A stretch of 64,000 nt of DNA from Sphingomonas echinoides ATCC 14820 (GTDB lineage Bacteria > Pseudomonadota > Alphaproteobacteria > Sphingomonadales > Sphingomonadaceae): assembly GCF_000241465.1 (NCBI RefSeq), contig NZ_JH584235.1:2780529-2844528 (forward strand), given 5' to 3'. Position numbers and translations under genes: made by a program. Below, piece by piece: positions 46,635-58,905 of the stretch. The notes below the pieces were generated by a model that saw nothing but the letters and a program-made list of their open reading frames with translations, did not search any database and was not told the origin of the DNA. Each line of letters begins with the position of its first letter. Within the stretch, counting starts at the first letter, position 1.

Positions 46635-47657
46635 ATGACCGACGACCGCCTCCTCACCCCGGCCCGCACCGCCGAGGACGTCGACGCCGCGCTGCGCCCG
46701 AAGTCGCTCGATGATTTCGTCGGGCAGAAGGCGGCGCGCGAGAATCTGCGGATCTTCATCAGTGCGGCGCGCGCGCGCGGCGATGCGCTCGATCATGTGC
46801 TGTTCTTCGGTCCGCCGGGCCTGGGCAAGACCACGCTGGCGCAGATCGTCGCGCGCGAAATGGGCGTCGGCTTCCGCGCCACGTCCGGCCCGGTCATCGC
46901 CAAATCGGGCGATCTCGCCGCTTTGCTCACCAATCTCGAAGATGGCGACGTGCTGTTCATCGACGAGATCCACCGGCTGCAACCGGCGGTTGAGGAGGTG
47001 CTCTATCCCGCAATGGAGGACCGCGCGCTCGATCTCATGATCGGCGAGGGGCCAAGCGCGCGCTCGGTGCGGATCGATTTGCCGCGCTTCACGCTGATCG
47101 GCGCGACGACGCGGCAGGGCTTGCTCACGACACCCTTGCGCGATCGCTTCGGCATTCCGGTGCGGCTGTCTTTCTATACGGTCGAGGAATTGACCAGCGT
47201 GGTCACGCGCGCGGCGGGGCTGCTCGGTCTTGCGATTTCGCCCGATGGCGCGACCGAGGTGGCGCGGCGTTCGCGCGGCACGCCGCGCATCGCCGGGCGG
47301 TTGCTGCGGCGGGTGCGCGATTTTGCGCATGCGGCGGGGCAGATCCAAGTCGATGCGCGCGCCGCCGATGCCGCACTCAATCGGCTGGAGGTTGACCGGC
47401 TCGGGCTCGATGCGATGGACCGGCGCTATCTGATGATGATCGCCGACATTTACCGCGGCGGCCCGGTCGGCGTGGAGACGCTCGCGGCGGGCTTAAGCGA
47501 GCCGCGTGACACGGTCGAGGAAGTGATCGAGCCCTATCTCATCCAACTCGGGCTGATCGCGCGCACCGCGCGCGGGCGCTGCCTCAATGCAGGCGGGTGG
47601 AAGCATCTCGGCCTAACCCCACCCGAAGGCGCGCAGGAAAGTTTGTTTGATGTTTAG
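46635..47657 (+). CDS. ruvB: Holliday junction branch-migration ATPase RuvB
   Basis: This 340-residue AAA+ motor has Walker [14 protein letters not shown], Walker [11 protein letters not shown], sensor 1 GATTRQG and a winged-helix C-terminal domain ([14 protein letters not shown]). The N terminus carries [12 protein letters not shown]. It starts 59 bp from the divergent dehydrogenase start, so it has its own promoter. The ATG at 46635 is well placed. Confidence 0.98.
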   Translation: MTDDRLLTPARTAEDVDAALRPKSLDDFVGQKAARENLRIFISAARARGDALDHVLFFGPPGLGKTTLAQIVAREMGVGFRATSGPVIAKSGDLAALLTNLEDGDVLFIDEIHRLQPAVEEVLYPAMEDRALDLMIGEGPSARSVRIDLPRFTLIGATTRQGLLTTPLRDRFGIPVRLSFYTVEELTSVVTRAAGLLGLAISPDGATEVARRSRGTPRIAGRLLRRVRDFAHAAGQIQVDARAADAALNRLEVDRLGLDAMDRRYLMMIADIYRGGPVGVETLAAGLSEPRDTVEEVIEPYLIQLGLIARTARGRCLNAGGWKHLGLTPPEGAQESLFDV

Positions 47658-47661
47658 CGCT

Positions 47662-47745
47662 CCCCTCCCACTTGTGGGAGGGGCTGGGGGAGGGCCGTGC
47701 GGAACCGCTGCGGCCGCTTCCAACCCCTCCCGCAAGCGGGAGGGG
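47662..47745. repeat. Pair of CCCCTCCC palindromes between ruvB and ptsP
   Basis: Two perfect hairpins (47662-47683 and 47724-47745; arms CCCCTCCCAC/GTGGGAGGGG and CCCCTCCCGC/GCGGGAGGGG) are separated by 40 bases that contain GCGGCCGC. The arrangement resembles the ends of the bipartite elements with a different centre. Confidence 0.8.
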
Positions 47746-47822
47746 AATAAGAAAGCGCACCCAAGCAAATCTTGTGCGCCGCACGATAGCCAAGCCCGGC
47801 AACAATCTGTTAGCCCCGCTGT

Positions 47823-50090
47823 ATGACAGCCGCCGCCTCCGCCCGCGAAATCCTCCGCCGTCTGCACGACGTGATGGCGTCGCGCACGCCTGCGCAGGCC
47901 AAGCTCAATGCAGTGGTCAATATCGTCGGCGAGGCGATGGTGAGCGAGGTCTGCTCGATCTACCTGCTGCGCGAGGGCGTACTCGAACTCTATGCCACGC
48001 GCGGGCTGGCGCAGGAGGCGGTGCATGTCACCAAGCTGGCGCTCGGCGAAGGCCTGGTCGGCACGATCGCGCAGACCGTCGAGATGCTCAATCTCGACGA
48101 AGCGGCGAGCCATCCCGATTTCGTCCACAACCCCGAAACCGGCGAGGAGCGCTTCCGCAGCTTCGCCGGCGTGCCGATCATCCGGCGTGAACGCGCGGTG
48201 GGGGTGCTGTCGGTCCAGCATGTCGACCCGCGCAAATATGACGAGGTCGAGATCGAGGCCCTGCAGACCGTGGCGATGGTGCTGAGCGAACTCATCGCCA
48301 ATGCCGAACTGGTCGATGCGAGCGGTGCCGCGACGACACGCCCGCAATCCACCGCGCCGATGCGCATCGCGGGGCTCAAGCTCGTCGACGGCATGGCGAG
48401 CGGCTATGCCGTGTTCCACCAGCCGCGCGTCCATGTCGAACATATCGTCGCCGAGGATACCGAGGTCGAGCGCCACCGCGTCTATGCCGCGTTCGACAAG
48501 ATGCGCGAGCAAATCGAGCGCATCGCCGCGCAAGCCGAATTCGGCGTCGGCGGCGAGCATGAAGAGGTGCTCGAGACCTATAAGATGTTCGCCTATGACG
48601 AAGGCTGGGCGCGGCGCATCAACGAAGCGATCGATTCCGGGCTGACCGCGGAAGCGGCGATCGAGCGCGTGCAGCAGCGCACGCGGATGCGGATGCGCCA
48701 GATCGACGATCCCTTGCTCGCAGACCGGATGCACGATCTTGAGGATCTGTCGAACCGGCTGTTGCGCATCGTGTCGGGGCAAATGGGCACCGCCGCGCAA
48801 ATGGGCTTGCGGCAGGATACGATCCTGATCGCGCGCAATCTGGGGCCGGCCGAACTGCTCGAATATGACCGGCGGCGCTTGAAGGGCGTGCTGCTCGAAG
48901 AAGGCTCGCTCACCGCGCATGTCACGATCGTCGCCCGCGCGATGGGCGTGCCCGTGCTCGGCCGCGTGCGCGACGTGCGGCGGCTGATCGGCGAGGGCGA
49001 CCTGCTGCTGCTCGATGTGACCGCGGGCAATGTGTTCGCGCGCCCCTCGGCGGCGATGGAGGAAGCGTTCGAGACCGCGCTCGAGCTGCGCCAGAAGCGC
49101 CGCGCGGTGTTCGCTGCGCTCAAGACCGAGGCACCGGTCACCAAGGACGGCCACCGGCTGACGGTGATGGTCAATGCGGGCTTGCGCGATGACGTGTCGG
49201 CGCTCGACGTGACCGGTGCCGACGGCATCGGCCTGTTCCGTACCGAATTCCAGTTCCTCGTCTCCGCCACCTTGCCCTCGCGCGAGCGCCAGCAGCGGCT
49301 GTACCGCGACGTGCTCGATGCCGCGGGGGATCGCCCGGTGGTGTTCCGCACGGTCGATATCGGCGGCGACAAGGCGCTGCCCTATCTCAACAAGGAAGAT
49401 GCCGACGAGGAGAATCCGGCGATGGGCTGGCGCGCGCTGCGCCTCGCGCTGGAGCGTGGCGGGTTGATGAAGGTCCAGGCGCGCGCGCTGCTGGAGGCTG
49501 CTGCCGGGCGCACGCTCAACGTGATGTTCCCTATGGTTAGCGAACCGTGGGAGTTTGACGAGGCGCGCGCTTTGTTCGAGGCGCAGCGCGACTGGCTGGG
49601 TGCGCGCGGCAAAAAGCTGCCGACCGAGATCCGCTATGGCGCGATGCTGGAAGTGCCGGCGCTCGCCGAACAGCTCGATTTGCTGCTGCCCAACATCTCT
49701 TTCCTGTCGGTCGGCACCAATGATCTGACGCAATTCCTGTTCGCCGCCGATCGCGCCAACCCAAAGCTCGCCGAACGTTATGACTGGCTGAGCGCCGCGA
49801 TCCTGCGCTTCCTGCTCAAGCTGGTCGAGCCAACGCGGGCAGCGGGCGTGCAATTGACGGTCTGTGGCGAGATGGGCGGCCGTCCGCTCGAGGCGATGGC
49901 GCTGATCGGGCTCGGCATCGACCGCCTGTCGATCACCCCGGCAGCGGTCGGGCCGATCAAGGCGATGGTGCGCTCGCTCGATCGCGCGGCGTTGACGGCG
50001 CATATGGTGGCGCTGCTCAAGGCCCCTCCGCGCGATATGCGCGGCGCGCTTTTGGCCTGGGCGACCGAAAACGGCGTTGAACTGGCGTGA
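47823..50090 (+). CDS. ptsP: Phosphoenolpyruvate-protein phosphotransferase of the nitrogen PTS (EI-Ntr)
   Basis: This 755-residue protein has an N-terminal GAF sensor domain (~20-150), then the enzyme I phosphohistidine domain (SLTAHVTIVARAMGVPVLG, with the phospho-His) and the PEP-binding TIM barrel (VNAGLRDDVSAL; GADGIGLFRTEFQFL; SVGTNDLTQFLFAADR). It starts the PTS-Ntr phosphorelay to NPr and EIIA-Ntr, which regulates potassium and nitrogen/carbon homeostasis. The GAF domain senses glutamine in relatives. No other PTS gene is in view. Confidence 0.96.
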   Translation: MTAAASAREILRRLHDVMASRTPAQAKLNAVVNIVGEAMVSEVCSIYLLREGVLELYATRGLAQEAVHVTKLALGEGLVGTIAQTVEMLNLDEAASHPDFVHNPETGEERFRSFAGVPIIRRERAVGVLSVQHVDPRKYDEVEIEALQTVAMVLSELIANAELVDASGAATTRPQSTAPMRIAGLKLVDGMASGYAVFHQPRVHVEHIVAEDTEVERHRVYAAFDKMREQIERIAAQAEFGVGGEHEEVLETYKMFAYDEGWARRINEAIDSGLTAEAAIERVQQRTRMRMRQIDDPLLADRMHDLEDLSNRLLRIVSGQMGTAAQMGLRQDTILIARNLGPAELLEYDRRRLKGVLLEEGSLTAHVTIVARAMGVPVLGRVRDVRRLIGEGDLLLLDVTAGNVFARPSAAMEEAFETALELRQKRRAVFAALKTEAPVTKDGHRLTVMVNAGLRDDVSALDVTGADGIGLFRTEFQFLVSATLPSRERQQRLYRDVLDAAGDRPVVFRTVDIGGDKALPYLNKEDADEENPAMGWRALRLALERGGLMKVQARALLEAAAGRTLNVMFPMVSEPWEFDEARALFEAQRDWLGARGKKLPTEIRYGAMLEVPALAEQLDLLLPNISFLSVGTNDLTQFLFAADRANPKLAERYDWLSAAILRFLLKLVEPTRAAGVQLTVCGEMGGRPLEAMALIGLGIDRLSITPAAVGPIKAMVRSLDRAALTAHMVALLKAPPRDMRGALLAWATENGVELA

Positions 50091-50199
50091 TCGGGCGATG
50101 GAGGATGCGACAGGGCGTTGACTTGTCTGCCCCCCTTTGTGAGACACGATTGCAGGGCAGGACAGAGATTGGGCCGCACCCATCCTGCCGGAGAGACGC

Positions 50200-51177
50200 A
50201 TGACCGATCCGTTACCGTCCGAAGAGGCGACGCTCTTCCCCAAGACTGCCGGGGAAAAGCTGCGCGAAGCGCGCGAGGCGCAGGGCCTGTCCCTCGCCGA
50301 GATCGCGGCGCGGACGCGCGTGCCGGTGCGCCAGCTCGAGGCGATCGAACTCGGCAATTATGCGACCTTGCCCTCGATCACCTATTCGGTCGGTTTCGCC
50401 AAGGCCTATGCCCGCGCGGTCGGGATCGACGAAGTTGCGATCGCGCGCGAGGTGCGCGGTGCCAGCGATCAGCCCAATGCGGTGCGCCGCACCGAATATG
50501 AAGCCTATAAGATCGACGAGCCCTCGCGCGTGCCCACGCGGGGACTGGCCATCGCGACCTTGTTGGTGGCGATCGTGCTGCTGGTTGGGGTCGGGGTGTT
50601 TTACGGCACCAACCTGTTTCACGGTGAGGAGAGCGTTCTGCCAGCGCCCGCTGCGGAACCAAGCGCGGCGGTTGCGACTGCGCCGGCGGCAACGCCCGCC
50701 GCTGCCGCACCGACGGGCGCAGTGGTGCTGACCGCGACCGACGAAGTCTGGCTGAAAGTGTATGACAAGGCCGGAAAGACCTTGTTCATCGGCACGATGA
50801 AGGCCGGGGATACCTATGCGGTGCCCGGCGATGCTGTCGGCCCGATGATCAATGTCGGGCGGCCCGATAAATTGCAGGTGACGGTGGGCGGAACGCAGGT
50901 CGCGCCGCTTGGCGATGGCAAGGTTGCGATCAAGGACGTCCCGATCGACGCGGCGACGCTCGGTGCGCGCGGCGCGGCACAGCCTGATCAGGGTGTGGCG
51001 GCATCCCCGACGCCCCCCGCGCCAACGCGTGCGGCGTCGCGGAGCACGGCAAGCCCCGCCGCGCATCGCGATCGCGCGGGTTCGGCCTCGGTCGAGCCGC
51101 CGCTCAATATCGCTGCACCCGCTCCCGTCGCCCCGGAGCCGACTGGGCCCACGCCGGGCGCGACGCCGAAACCATGA
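50200..51177 (+). CDS. RodZ-like membrane protein
   Basis: This 325-residue protein has an N-terminal helix-turn-helix of the Xre/RodZ type (GEKLREAREAQGLSLAEIAA; RQLEAIELGNYATLP). A transmembrane helix follows (~105-128, GLAIATLLVAIVLLVGVGVFY). The periplasmic domain (DUF4115-like, ATDEVWLKVYDKAGKTLFIG) ends in a Pro/Ala/Thr-rich tail. RodZ organises MreB and cell shape. It is likely the local RodZ, but the tail is unusually long and low-complexity. Confidence 0.85.
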   Translation: MTDPLPSEEATLFPKTAGEKLREAREAQGLSLAEIAARTRVPVRQLEAIELGNYATLPSITYSVGFAKAYARAVGIDEVAIAREVRGASDQPNAVRRTEYEAYKIDEPSRVPTRGLAIATLLVAIVLLVGVGVFYGTNLFHGEESVLPAPAAEPSAAVATAPAATPAAAAPTGAVVLTATDEVWLKVYDKAGKTLFIGTMKAGDTYAVPGDAVGPMINVGRPDKLQVTVGGTQVAPLGDGKVAIKDVPIDAATLGARGAAQPDQGVAASPTPPAPTRAASRSTASPAAHRDRAGSASVEPPLNIAAPAPVAPEPTGPTPGATPKP

Positions 51178-51235
51178 TCGTCTGCGCAATGGCGATGTTC
51201 GTTGCGCGATTTTTATTTACACCGGGGGGTGTCGA

Positions 51236-52237
51236 ATGCGCACTTATCTGATCTCTGCACTGGTCGTGGCTGGAACAGCCCTGGCCCCCCAACCCGCGTT
51301 TGCCCAGCGCACGACCGGCGCTGCAATTGAGGGTCGGGTGGACCGGCTCGAAGGCGAGATGCGCGCGGTGCAGCGCAAGGTGTTTCCGGGCGGAAGCGGG
51401 CAATATGTCCAGCCCGAGAACCAGCCCACCAACCCGGACACGATCCTGTCGGGCTCGCCCACCAGCCCGGTCGCGGACCTGACCGCGCGCGTCGATTCGC
51501 TGGAAACGCAGTTGCGCGGCATGACCGCACAGATCGAGACCAATCAGCATCGCCTGCAACTGGTCGAGGGGCGACTGAAGACGCTCGAAGCCAATGCAGC
51601 GGCTGCGGCTGCCGCAGCGGCGGCCGCAGCAGAGCCCGCACCGATCCAGTCGCCCGGTGCGGACGATCGCCCCACTCCGGTACGCCCCGCAGCGGACCGG
51701 CCCTCCGACAAACCGACGGCGGCCAGGCCAGCCCCGACCAAGGGCGGCGTGACTCCGCCGCCGGTCGTGCGGACCGTTGCAGCGAAGGACCCCGAACGCG
51801 GGGCGAAGCTCGCCGCGATCGATCGGCCGGACACGGGGGACGCTGCCGAAGACACTTATCTCTACGGCTATCGGCTGTGGGCGGCCAAGCTCTACCCCGA
51901 GGCCGAGGCGCAGTTCACCATCGTCACCACCAAATTCCCGACCCACAAGCGCGCGAGCTATGCGCAGAATCTGCTGGGCCGGTCGTATCTGGAAGATGGC
52001 AAGCCGTCGCTCGCCAGCCTTGCCTTTTACGACAATTACAAGAAGTGGCCCGATGGCGACCGCGCGCCCGAAAGCCTTTATTATCTGGCCCAGGCATTGG
52101 TGAAACTGGACAAGCCCGCCGCACAAGTGTGCAAGGTCTATACCGAGCTTACGCGGACTTACGGTGCCAAGGTCGATGCCGACCCCAAGATGAAGGCCGG
52201 CGTCGCCAAGGGCCGCGCGGCGGCCAATTGTTCGTGA
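51236..52237 (+). CDS. cpoB: Tol-Pal coordination protein CpoB/YbgF-like
   Basis: This 333-residue periplasmic protein has a signal peptide cleaved after PAFAQ, an N-terminal coiled coil (DRLEGEMRAVQRKVF) and a TolA-binding-like TPR block (YLYGYRLWAAKLYPEAEAQF; QNLLGRSYLEDGK). A poly-Ala linker (~120-135) and a Pro-rich region separate them. CpoB couples outer-membrane constriction by Tol-Pal to PBP1B. The ATG at 51236 follows a GGGGGGT site. It is followed directly by tilS and ftsH; the Tol genes themselves are not present. Confidence 0.9.
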   Translation: MRTYLISALVVAGTALAPQPAFAQRTTGAAIEGRVDRLEGEMRAVQRKVFPGGSGQYVQPENQPTNPDTILSGSPTSPVADLTARVDSLETQLRGMTAQIETNQHRLQLVEGRLKTLEANAAAAAAAAAAAAEPAPIQSPGADDRPTPVRPAADRPSDKPTAARPAPTKGGVTPPPVVRTVAAKDPERGAKLAAIDRPDTGDAAEDTYLYGYRLWAAKLYPEAEAQFTIVTTKFPTHKRASYAQNLLGRSYLEDGKPSLASLAFYDNYKKWPDGDRAPESLYYLAQALVKLDKPAAQVCKVYTELTRTYGAKVDADPKMKAGVAKGRAAANCS

Positions 52238-52238
52238 G

Positions 52239-53243
52239 ATGAGCATGCTCGACCGGGCAGCGGTCGAGCGGTTCGGCGGTGATCTTGCGCAGGTGCTGGG
52301 CGGTGTGGTCCCGCCCGATGCGCCGATCGCGCTGGCGGTGTCGGGCGGGCCCGACAGCATGGCGATGCTCGCGCTCGCCGCGGCGGCCTTTCCGGGGCAA
52401 GTCCATGCCGCCACGGTCGATCACTGCTTGCGCGCCGCCGCTGCTGCGGAGGCGCGGATGGTTGCCGATTGGTGTGTCGACGCTGGCGTGCCGCACACCA
52501 CGCTGGTGGTGGCAGAGCCGATTGGCAGCGCGTCGGTACAGGCGCGCGCGCGGGCGGTACGCTATGATTTGCTGGTACGCTGGGCGGTTGAGATCGGCGC
52601 GCGCTGCCTTGCCACTGCGCACCATGCCGACGATCAGGCCGAAACCTTCCTGATGCGCGCGGCACGCGGGTCGGGTGTCGCCGGGCTGGCGGGCATCCGA
52701 GCCCGACACCGCCGCGCAATCGACCTTGTTCGCCCCTTGCTCGGCTGGCGCGTATCCGAGTTGCGGGCGTTGGCGGTGGCGGCGGCGGTGCCCTTCGTCG
52801 ATGACCCCAGCAATGCCGACCCGCATTATGACCGCACGCGGTTTCGCGCGCTGCTGCGGGACACGCCGTGGCTTGATGCCGCGCAGCTCGCACGCGCGGC
52901 GGCGTATGTCGCCGAGGCGGATGCGACGCTGCGCGAGATCGAGGCGTGGCTATGGACGACGCGCAAGGTCACGCCCGAACGGATTGACGATCCTGACCTG
53001 CAAAGCTGGCTCGATTTGTCCGATCTGCCGCGTGAGGTGCAACGCCGGATGTGCCGTTCCGCGATCCATTCGGTGCGTGCGGCCAATGGTATCCTCCGTC
53101 CAATTTTCGACGACTCGACCAATATCGAACCGCTGCTGGACGCGCTCTTGGCGGGCACGACCGCGACTCAGGGCGGAATCATGGTGTCGGTGCGGGGAAA
53201 AGTGTGGCGTTTTGCCCCACAACCACCGCGTCGCTCGCTCTGA
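52239..53243 (+). CDS. tilS: tRNA(Ile)-lysidine synthase
   Basis: This 334-residue PP-loop ATPase has the motif ALAVSGGPDSMAML (~31-44). It adds lysine to C34 of tRNA-Ile(CAU), allowing decoding of AUA. The HHADDQAETFLMRAARGSG block and PLLGWRVSELR complete the core. The start is two bases after the cpoB stop, indicating tight coupling. Confidence 0.95.
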   Translation: MSMLDRAAVERFGGDLAQVLGGVVPPDAPIALAVSGGPDSMAMLALAAAAFPGQVHAATVDHCLRAAAAAEARMVADWCVDAGVPHTTLVVAEPIGSASVQARARAVRYDLLVRWAVEIGARCLATAHHADDQAETFLMRAARGSGVAGLAGIRARHRRAIDLVRPLLGWRVSELRALAVAAAVPFVDDPSNADPHYDRTRFRALLRDTPWLDAAQLARAAAYVAEADATLREIEAWLWTTRKVTPERIDDPDLQSWLDLSDLPREVQRRMCRSAIHSVRAANGILRPIFDDSTNIEPLLDALLAGTTATQGGIMVSVRGKVWRFAPQPPRRSL

Positions 53244-53324
53244 TCGACGAATTTGCTTGGCACATTCCATTGCCATTAATCCGCACGCGCCTATCTTGAG
53301 AGATCGAGAAAGGTACGTTTCCGC

Positions 53325-55289
<1,965 letters not shown>

Positions 55290-55310
55290 CGTTCCGCTCT
55301 CCGAGGCAAG

Positions 55311-55349
55311 AAAAGGCCGCGTCCGACATATCGGACGCGGCCTTTTTCC
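55311..55349. terminator. Strong terminator after ftsH
   Basis: A perfect 16-bp stem (55311-55326 with 55331-55346) with loop CATA is followed by T residues on the plus strand. The A-run at its left makes it work for the convergent DUF3667 gene too. Confidence 0.9.
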
Positions 55350-55384
55350 TGTGCTGCGGGATCGGGTGGCGACCGAGCGGAGGG

Positions 55385-56446
55385 CTATTCCATCAAGCCC
55401 ATAACAAGCAGCATCGCGACGAAGGCGAGCAACGCGACCCAGGCGAAGATCAGCAAAGCGACCGTGCGCCACAGCGCCGATCGCTTGCGCAGGCCATAAG
55501 CACCGCGCAATTGCGCGAACATATGGACAGGAGGGATGATCAGCGCCGCGCGCTCGATCAGCCAGTACGATACCCCCGCGCTCGACAGCAGCGTCAGCGC
55601 GACCACCAGCATCATCATGAAGGCGATCGAATAGGTCACGAAGATCGCATGGTCGTACATCTGGAAGCGCCGCCGCCACAGAAACAGCAAGGCCACGAAC
55701 GGCGTTGAGATCGGGATCAGCGCCCAGCTATATTTATACGCGCTCGATTGCAGCTTGTAGAGCACCAGCCCCGGATTCTCCCTCGCCTTGGCCAGCCCCT
55801 TGTCGAGCGCGTGCCAACTGGTGTGGACGTCGTCGAAGCTGAGCGGGATGTCCTGCGCGGCCTTGCCCGACATCACATTGCGCGCTGCGGTGAGCGAGGT
55901 CATATCGTCCTTCACCTCAGCGATTTTCTCCGCCGCGCCGGGGGCATTGGGCGTCGCTTGCAGCTCGGCGAGCTGCGCTTTGCCCTTGGCGAGGTTCGCG
56001 TCGATGTTCTCGACTGCCTTGGCGCGCGCCTCGGGTGGCATGCCGACGCCGCCTTCCCCGGCAAGCGCGTGGATCGTCGCGAACATCAGGAACACCGAAA
56101 ACAGGAACAGCGCCAGCGGCGAGACGAAGCGCGCGCGCTCGCCGGCAATGTAGCGCCGCGTCAGCGCGCCGGGGTGGAATGCCAGCATCGGCAAGGTGCG
56201 CCAGATCTTGCCTTCAAAGTGGAAGACGCCGTGGAGCAGATCATGCCCGATCGAATGAAGCGAGCGGTGGACATGCCCCGCCTGACCGCAGGCGTGGCAG
56301 AAATCGCCCTGCAGCGACGTTCCGCAATTCAGGCAAAGCCCATGCTCATGGGCGCGATGGACGACCTCGCCAGCATGCGGCTCGGCCACACGGCCAACCA
56401 GCATGCCCGTTGCGATATCGCCCGCTGCCCCGATTTCCCCCGACAT
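55385..56446 (-). CDS. DUF3667 multi-pass membrane protein with zinc ribbon
   Basis: This 353-residue protein has an N-terminal zinc ribbon [18 protein letters not shown] (residues 38-55). The family motif [19 protein letters not shown] and then [20 protein letters not shown] follow. A first membrane segment (~110-128), a soluble helical domain (~140-225) and a cluster of hydrophobic helices toward the C terminus are visible. This is the DUF3667 layout. The function is unknown. The start at 56446 is the ATG ahead of the ribbon. Confidence 0.85.
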   Translation of the reverse strand: MSGEIGAAGDIATGMLVGRVAEPHAGEVVHRAHEHGLCLNCGTSLQGDFCHACGQAGHVHRSLHSIGHDLLHGVFHFEGKIWRTLPMLAFHPGALTRRYIAGERARFVSPLALFLFSVFLMFATIHALAGEGGVGMPPEARAKAVENIDANLAKGKAQLAELQATPNAPGAAEKIAEVKDDMTSLTAARNVMSGKAAQDIPLSFDDVHTSWHALDKGLAKARENPGLVLYKLQSSAYKYSWALIPISTPFVALLFLWRRRFQMYDHAIFVTYSIAFMMMLVVALTLLSSAGVSYWLIERAALIIPPVHMFAQLRGAYGLRKRSALWRTVALLIFAWVALLAFVAMLLVMGLME

Positions 56447-56524
56447 GGGGCCAAGCATAGCAGCGGCTTTTGCGAATGCGATAGCTTTTGCGGGAGGCCA
56501 TATGCTCGTGATACCGCCTGTGTC

Positions 56525-57793
56525 ATGACCGATGCCACGACTCTGCTCGCCGACATGACCAACCGCGCCCGCGTCGCCGCCCGCACGCTGGCGACGCTGC
56601 CGACCGCGACCAAGGCGGCTGCGCTCCGCGCGGCCGCACAGGCGCTGCGCGATGCCGCGCCGCAGATCCTTTCCGCCAATGCTTCCGATATGGCCAAGGC
56701 AACAGAAGCGGGGCTGTCGAATGCGATGCTCGACCGGCTGAAGCTCGATGCCGGGCGCGTGGCGGCGATGGCCGATGGCGTTACTGCCGTTGCAGGCCTG
56801 GCCGATCCGGTCGGCGCGATCATTGATGAGCGCGAGCGCCCCAACGGCTTGCGTCTGCGCCGCGTGCGCGTGCCGATTGGCGTGATCGGCATCATCTATG
56901 AAAGCCGTCCGAACGTGACCGCCGATGCCGCCGCACTCGCGGTGATGGCGGGCAACGCCGTCATCCTGCGCGGGGGCTCCGAAGCGATTGAGAGCAACCG
57001 CGCGATCCACGCCGCGCTCGTCGCGGGCCTGGTGGCGGCAGGCATTCCGGCCGATGCCGCGCAATTGGTGCCGACCACTGACCGTGCCGCCGTCGGTGCG
57101 ATGCTGGCGGCGGACGGAGCATCGGGCGCCGGTGCGATCGACTTGATCGTTCCGCGCGGCGGCAAGGGGCTGGTCGCGCGCGTCCAGGCGGAAGCGCGCG
57201 TGCCCGTGCTCGCGCATCTCGACGGCATCAACCACATCTATGTCGATGCCTCGGCCGATCCCGCGATGGCGCGCGCGATCGTGGTCGACGCCAAGATGCG
57301 GCGCACCGGGGTGTGCGGGGCGATGGAAACGTTGCTGATCGATCGCGCTTATCCCGATCCGGTGGGGCTGGTCTCCGCTTTGCGCGACGCCGGGTGCGAG
57401 GTGCGCGGTGGCCCCGGCTTGCGCGCGCTGGTGCCTGATCTCGTGCCGACGACCGATATGGATTGGGATACCGAATATCTCGAGGCGATCGCCTCGGCGG
57501 GTCTGGTCGACGGGCTGGAAGGGGCATTGCGCTTCATCGCGCGGCACAGCTCGCACCACACCGACGCGATCGTCGCCGCCGACGAAAGTGTCGCGACGCG
57601 CTTCCTGGCCGAAGTCGACAGCGCGATCGTGCTGTGGAACGCGTCGACGCAATTTGCCGATGGCGGGGAGTTCGGATTGGGTGCCGAAATCGGGATCGCT
57701 ACCGGACGGTTGCACGCACGCGGGCCGGTCGCACTGGAAGGGCTGACCACCTACAAATGGGTTGGCTATGGCACCGGGCAGGTGCGCGGTTGA
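56525..57793 (+). CDS. proA: Glutamate-5-semialdehyde dehydrogenase (gamma-glutamyl phosphate reductase)
   Basis: This 422-residue proline-biosynthesis enzyme reduces gamma-glutamyl phosphate with [37 protein letters not shown] and [15 protein letters not shown] (with the catalytic Cys) are characteristic. proB is not adjacent. The stop overlaps the TTG start of nadD, indicating coupling to NAD synthesis and the rsfS-rlmH cluster. Confidence 0.97.
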   Translation: MTDATTLLADMTNRARVAARTLATLPTATKAAALRAAAQALRDAAPQILSANASDMAKATEAGLSNAMLDRLKLDAGRVAAMADGVTAVAGLADPVGAIIDERERPNGLRLRRVRVPIGVIGIIYESRPNVTADAAALAVMAGNAVILRGGSEAIESNRAIHAALVAGLVAAGIPADAAQLVPTTDRAAVGAMLAADGASGAGAIDLIVPRGGKGLVARVQAEARVPVLAHLDGINHIYVDASADPAMARAIVVDAKMRRTGVCGAMETLLIDRAYPDPVGLVSALRDAGCEVRGGPGLRALVPDLVPTTDMDWDTEYLEAIASAGLVDGLEGALRFIARHSSHHTDAIVAADESVATRFLAEVDSAIVLWNASTQFADGGEFGLGAEIGIATGRLHARGPVALEGLTTYKWVGYGTGQVRG

Positions 57794-58422
57794 AGACGCC
57801 GACACGGACGCGCATCGGTATTCTCGGCGGTTCGTTCAATCCAGCGCATGCGGGGCACCGCGCGATCAGCCTGGCGGCGCTCGACGCGCTCGCGCTCGAT
57901 GAAGTGTGGTGGCTGGTGTCGCCGGGCAACCCGTTGAAGGAGAAGAGCGGCGACATGGCCCCGTTCGCCGCGCGCTTCGCCTCGGCCACGCGCGTCGCGC
58001 GGCACGCGCCGATCCGGGTGAGCGCGATCGAACAGCATCTCGGCACGCGCTACACCGTCGACACCGTCACCAAATTGCGGCGAATCTACCCCAAGAAGCA
58101 GTTCATCTGGCTGATGGGATCGGACAATCTCGCGCAGTTCCACCAGTGGAAAGGGTGGCGCCGGATCGCGCGTGAGGTTCCGATTGCGGTTATCGCGCGT
58201 CCGGGGTATGAACATGCTGCTCTCGCGGCTCCCGCGATGGGCTGGTTGCGGCGCGCACGTCGGCCCGCACACCAGGCGAAGAACTGGACGCAGTGGAGAT
58301 TGCCGGCACTCGTGCTGTTGCGCTTCCGCCCCGACCCGCACTCCGCGACGCAGCTTCGTGCTGCCGACCCCGCCTGGCAGCGGCATTTCCTGCCAGATGA
58401 ACCGTCTCCACCTTCTGCATAG
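57790..58422 (+). CDS. nadD: Nicotinate-nucleotide adenylyltransferase
   Basis: This 210-residue enzyme transfers AMP to nicotinate mononucleotide in NAD synthesis. [19 protein letters not shown] has the nucleotidyltransferase GSFxPxHxGH motif; [16 protein letters not shown] is the second signature. The frame must begin at TTG (57790), overlapping the proA stop (TTGA); there is no ATG or GTG nearby that preserves the N terminus. The C-terminal half is Arg/Ala-rich. Confidence 0.93.
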   Translation: MKTPTRTRIGILGGSFNPAHAGHRAISLAALDALALDEVWWLVSPGNPLKEKSGDMAPFAARFASATRVARHAPIRVSAIEQHLGTRYTVDTVTKLRRIYPKKQFIWLMGSDNLAQFHQWKGWRRIAREVPIAVIARPGYEHAALAAPAMGWLRRARRPAHQAKNWTQWRLPALVLLRFRPDPHSATQLRAADPAWQRHFLPDEPSPPSA

Positions 58423-58430
58423 GAATCGTC

Positions 58431-58832
58431 TTGGCCTCATCTTCTCCTGTTTATCGCGCGTCCGAACCCGATGAGGTCGAGGCGCTGCATCGGCTCGTGC
58501 TCGCGTCGCTCGACGACGATCAGGCGGTCGACACCATCTCGATCCCGCTTGCGGGCAAATCGAGCATTGCGGATTACATGGTCATCGCCAGCGGGCGGTC
58601 GACCCGTCAGGTCGCGTCGATGGCGCAGAAGCTCGCCGAAAAGATCAAGGGTGAGCTTGGCCGCCCGACCCGCATCGAAGGCTTGCCGACCGCGGATTGG
58701 GTGCTGCTCGATGCCGGTGACGTGATCGTGCATCTGTTCCGCCCCGAAGTGCGCACCTTCTACAATCTCGAACGGATGTGGGCGTTTGGCGATGCGCCGA
58801 CGCCGCCGGTCGTGCCGCCGGTCGAGGGTTGA
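58431..58832 (+). CDS. rsfS: Ribosomal silencing factor
   Basis: This 133-residue RsfS/YbeB protein binds L14 and blocks subunit joining under nutrient limitation. The family core is SSIADYMVIASGRSTRQVAS, then LPTADWVLLDAGDVIVHLF and TFYNLERMW. It starts with TTG (58431) 8 bp after nadD, with AGGA upstream. The C-terminal Pro/Val tail is slightly long. Confidence 0.93.
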   Translation: MASSSPVYRASEPDEVEALHRLVLASLDDDQAVDTISIPLAGKSSIADYMVIASGRSTRQVASMAQKLAEKIKGELGRPTRIEGLPTADWVLLDAGDVIVHLFRPEVRTFYNLERMWAFGDAPTPPVVPPVEG

Positions 58833-58849
58833 TCGCAATATCTTCTGCC

Positions 58850-58869
58850 TCCCCGGCCTTCGCCGGGGA
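58850..58869. other. Small perfect hairpin in the rsfS-rlmH gap
   Basis: CCCCGGC (58851-58857) pairs with GCCGGGG around a CTTC tetraloop; no T-tract follows. It may slow decay or processing of the mRNA between the two genes. Confidence 0.55.
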
Positions 58870-58905
58870 AGTCGTGGGCTAAGACATCTCGCAACGGAGT
58901 AACCA

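Noticed and set aside
51597..51640. Alanine-codon repeat in cpoB considered as a tandem repeat locus
   Set aside because: It is a low-complexity linker with mixed GCN codons, not an exact repeat array.
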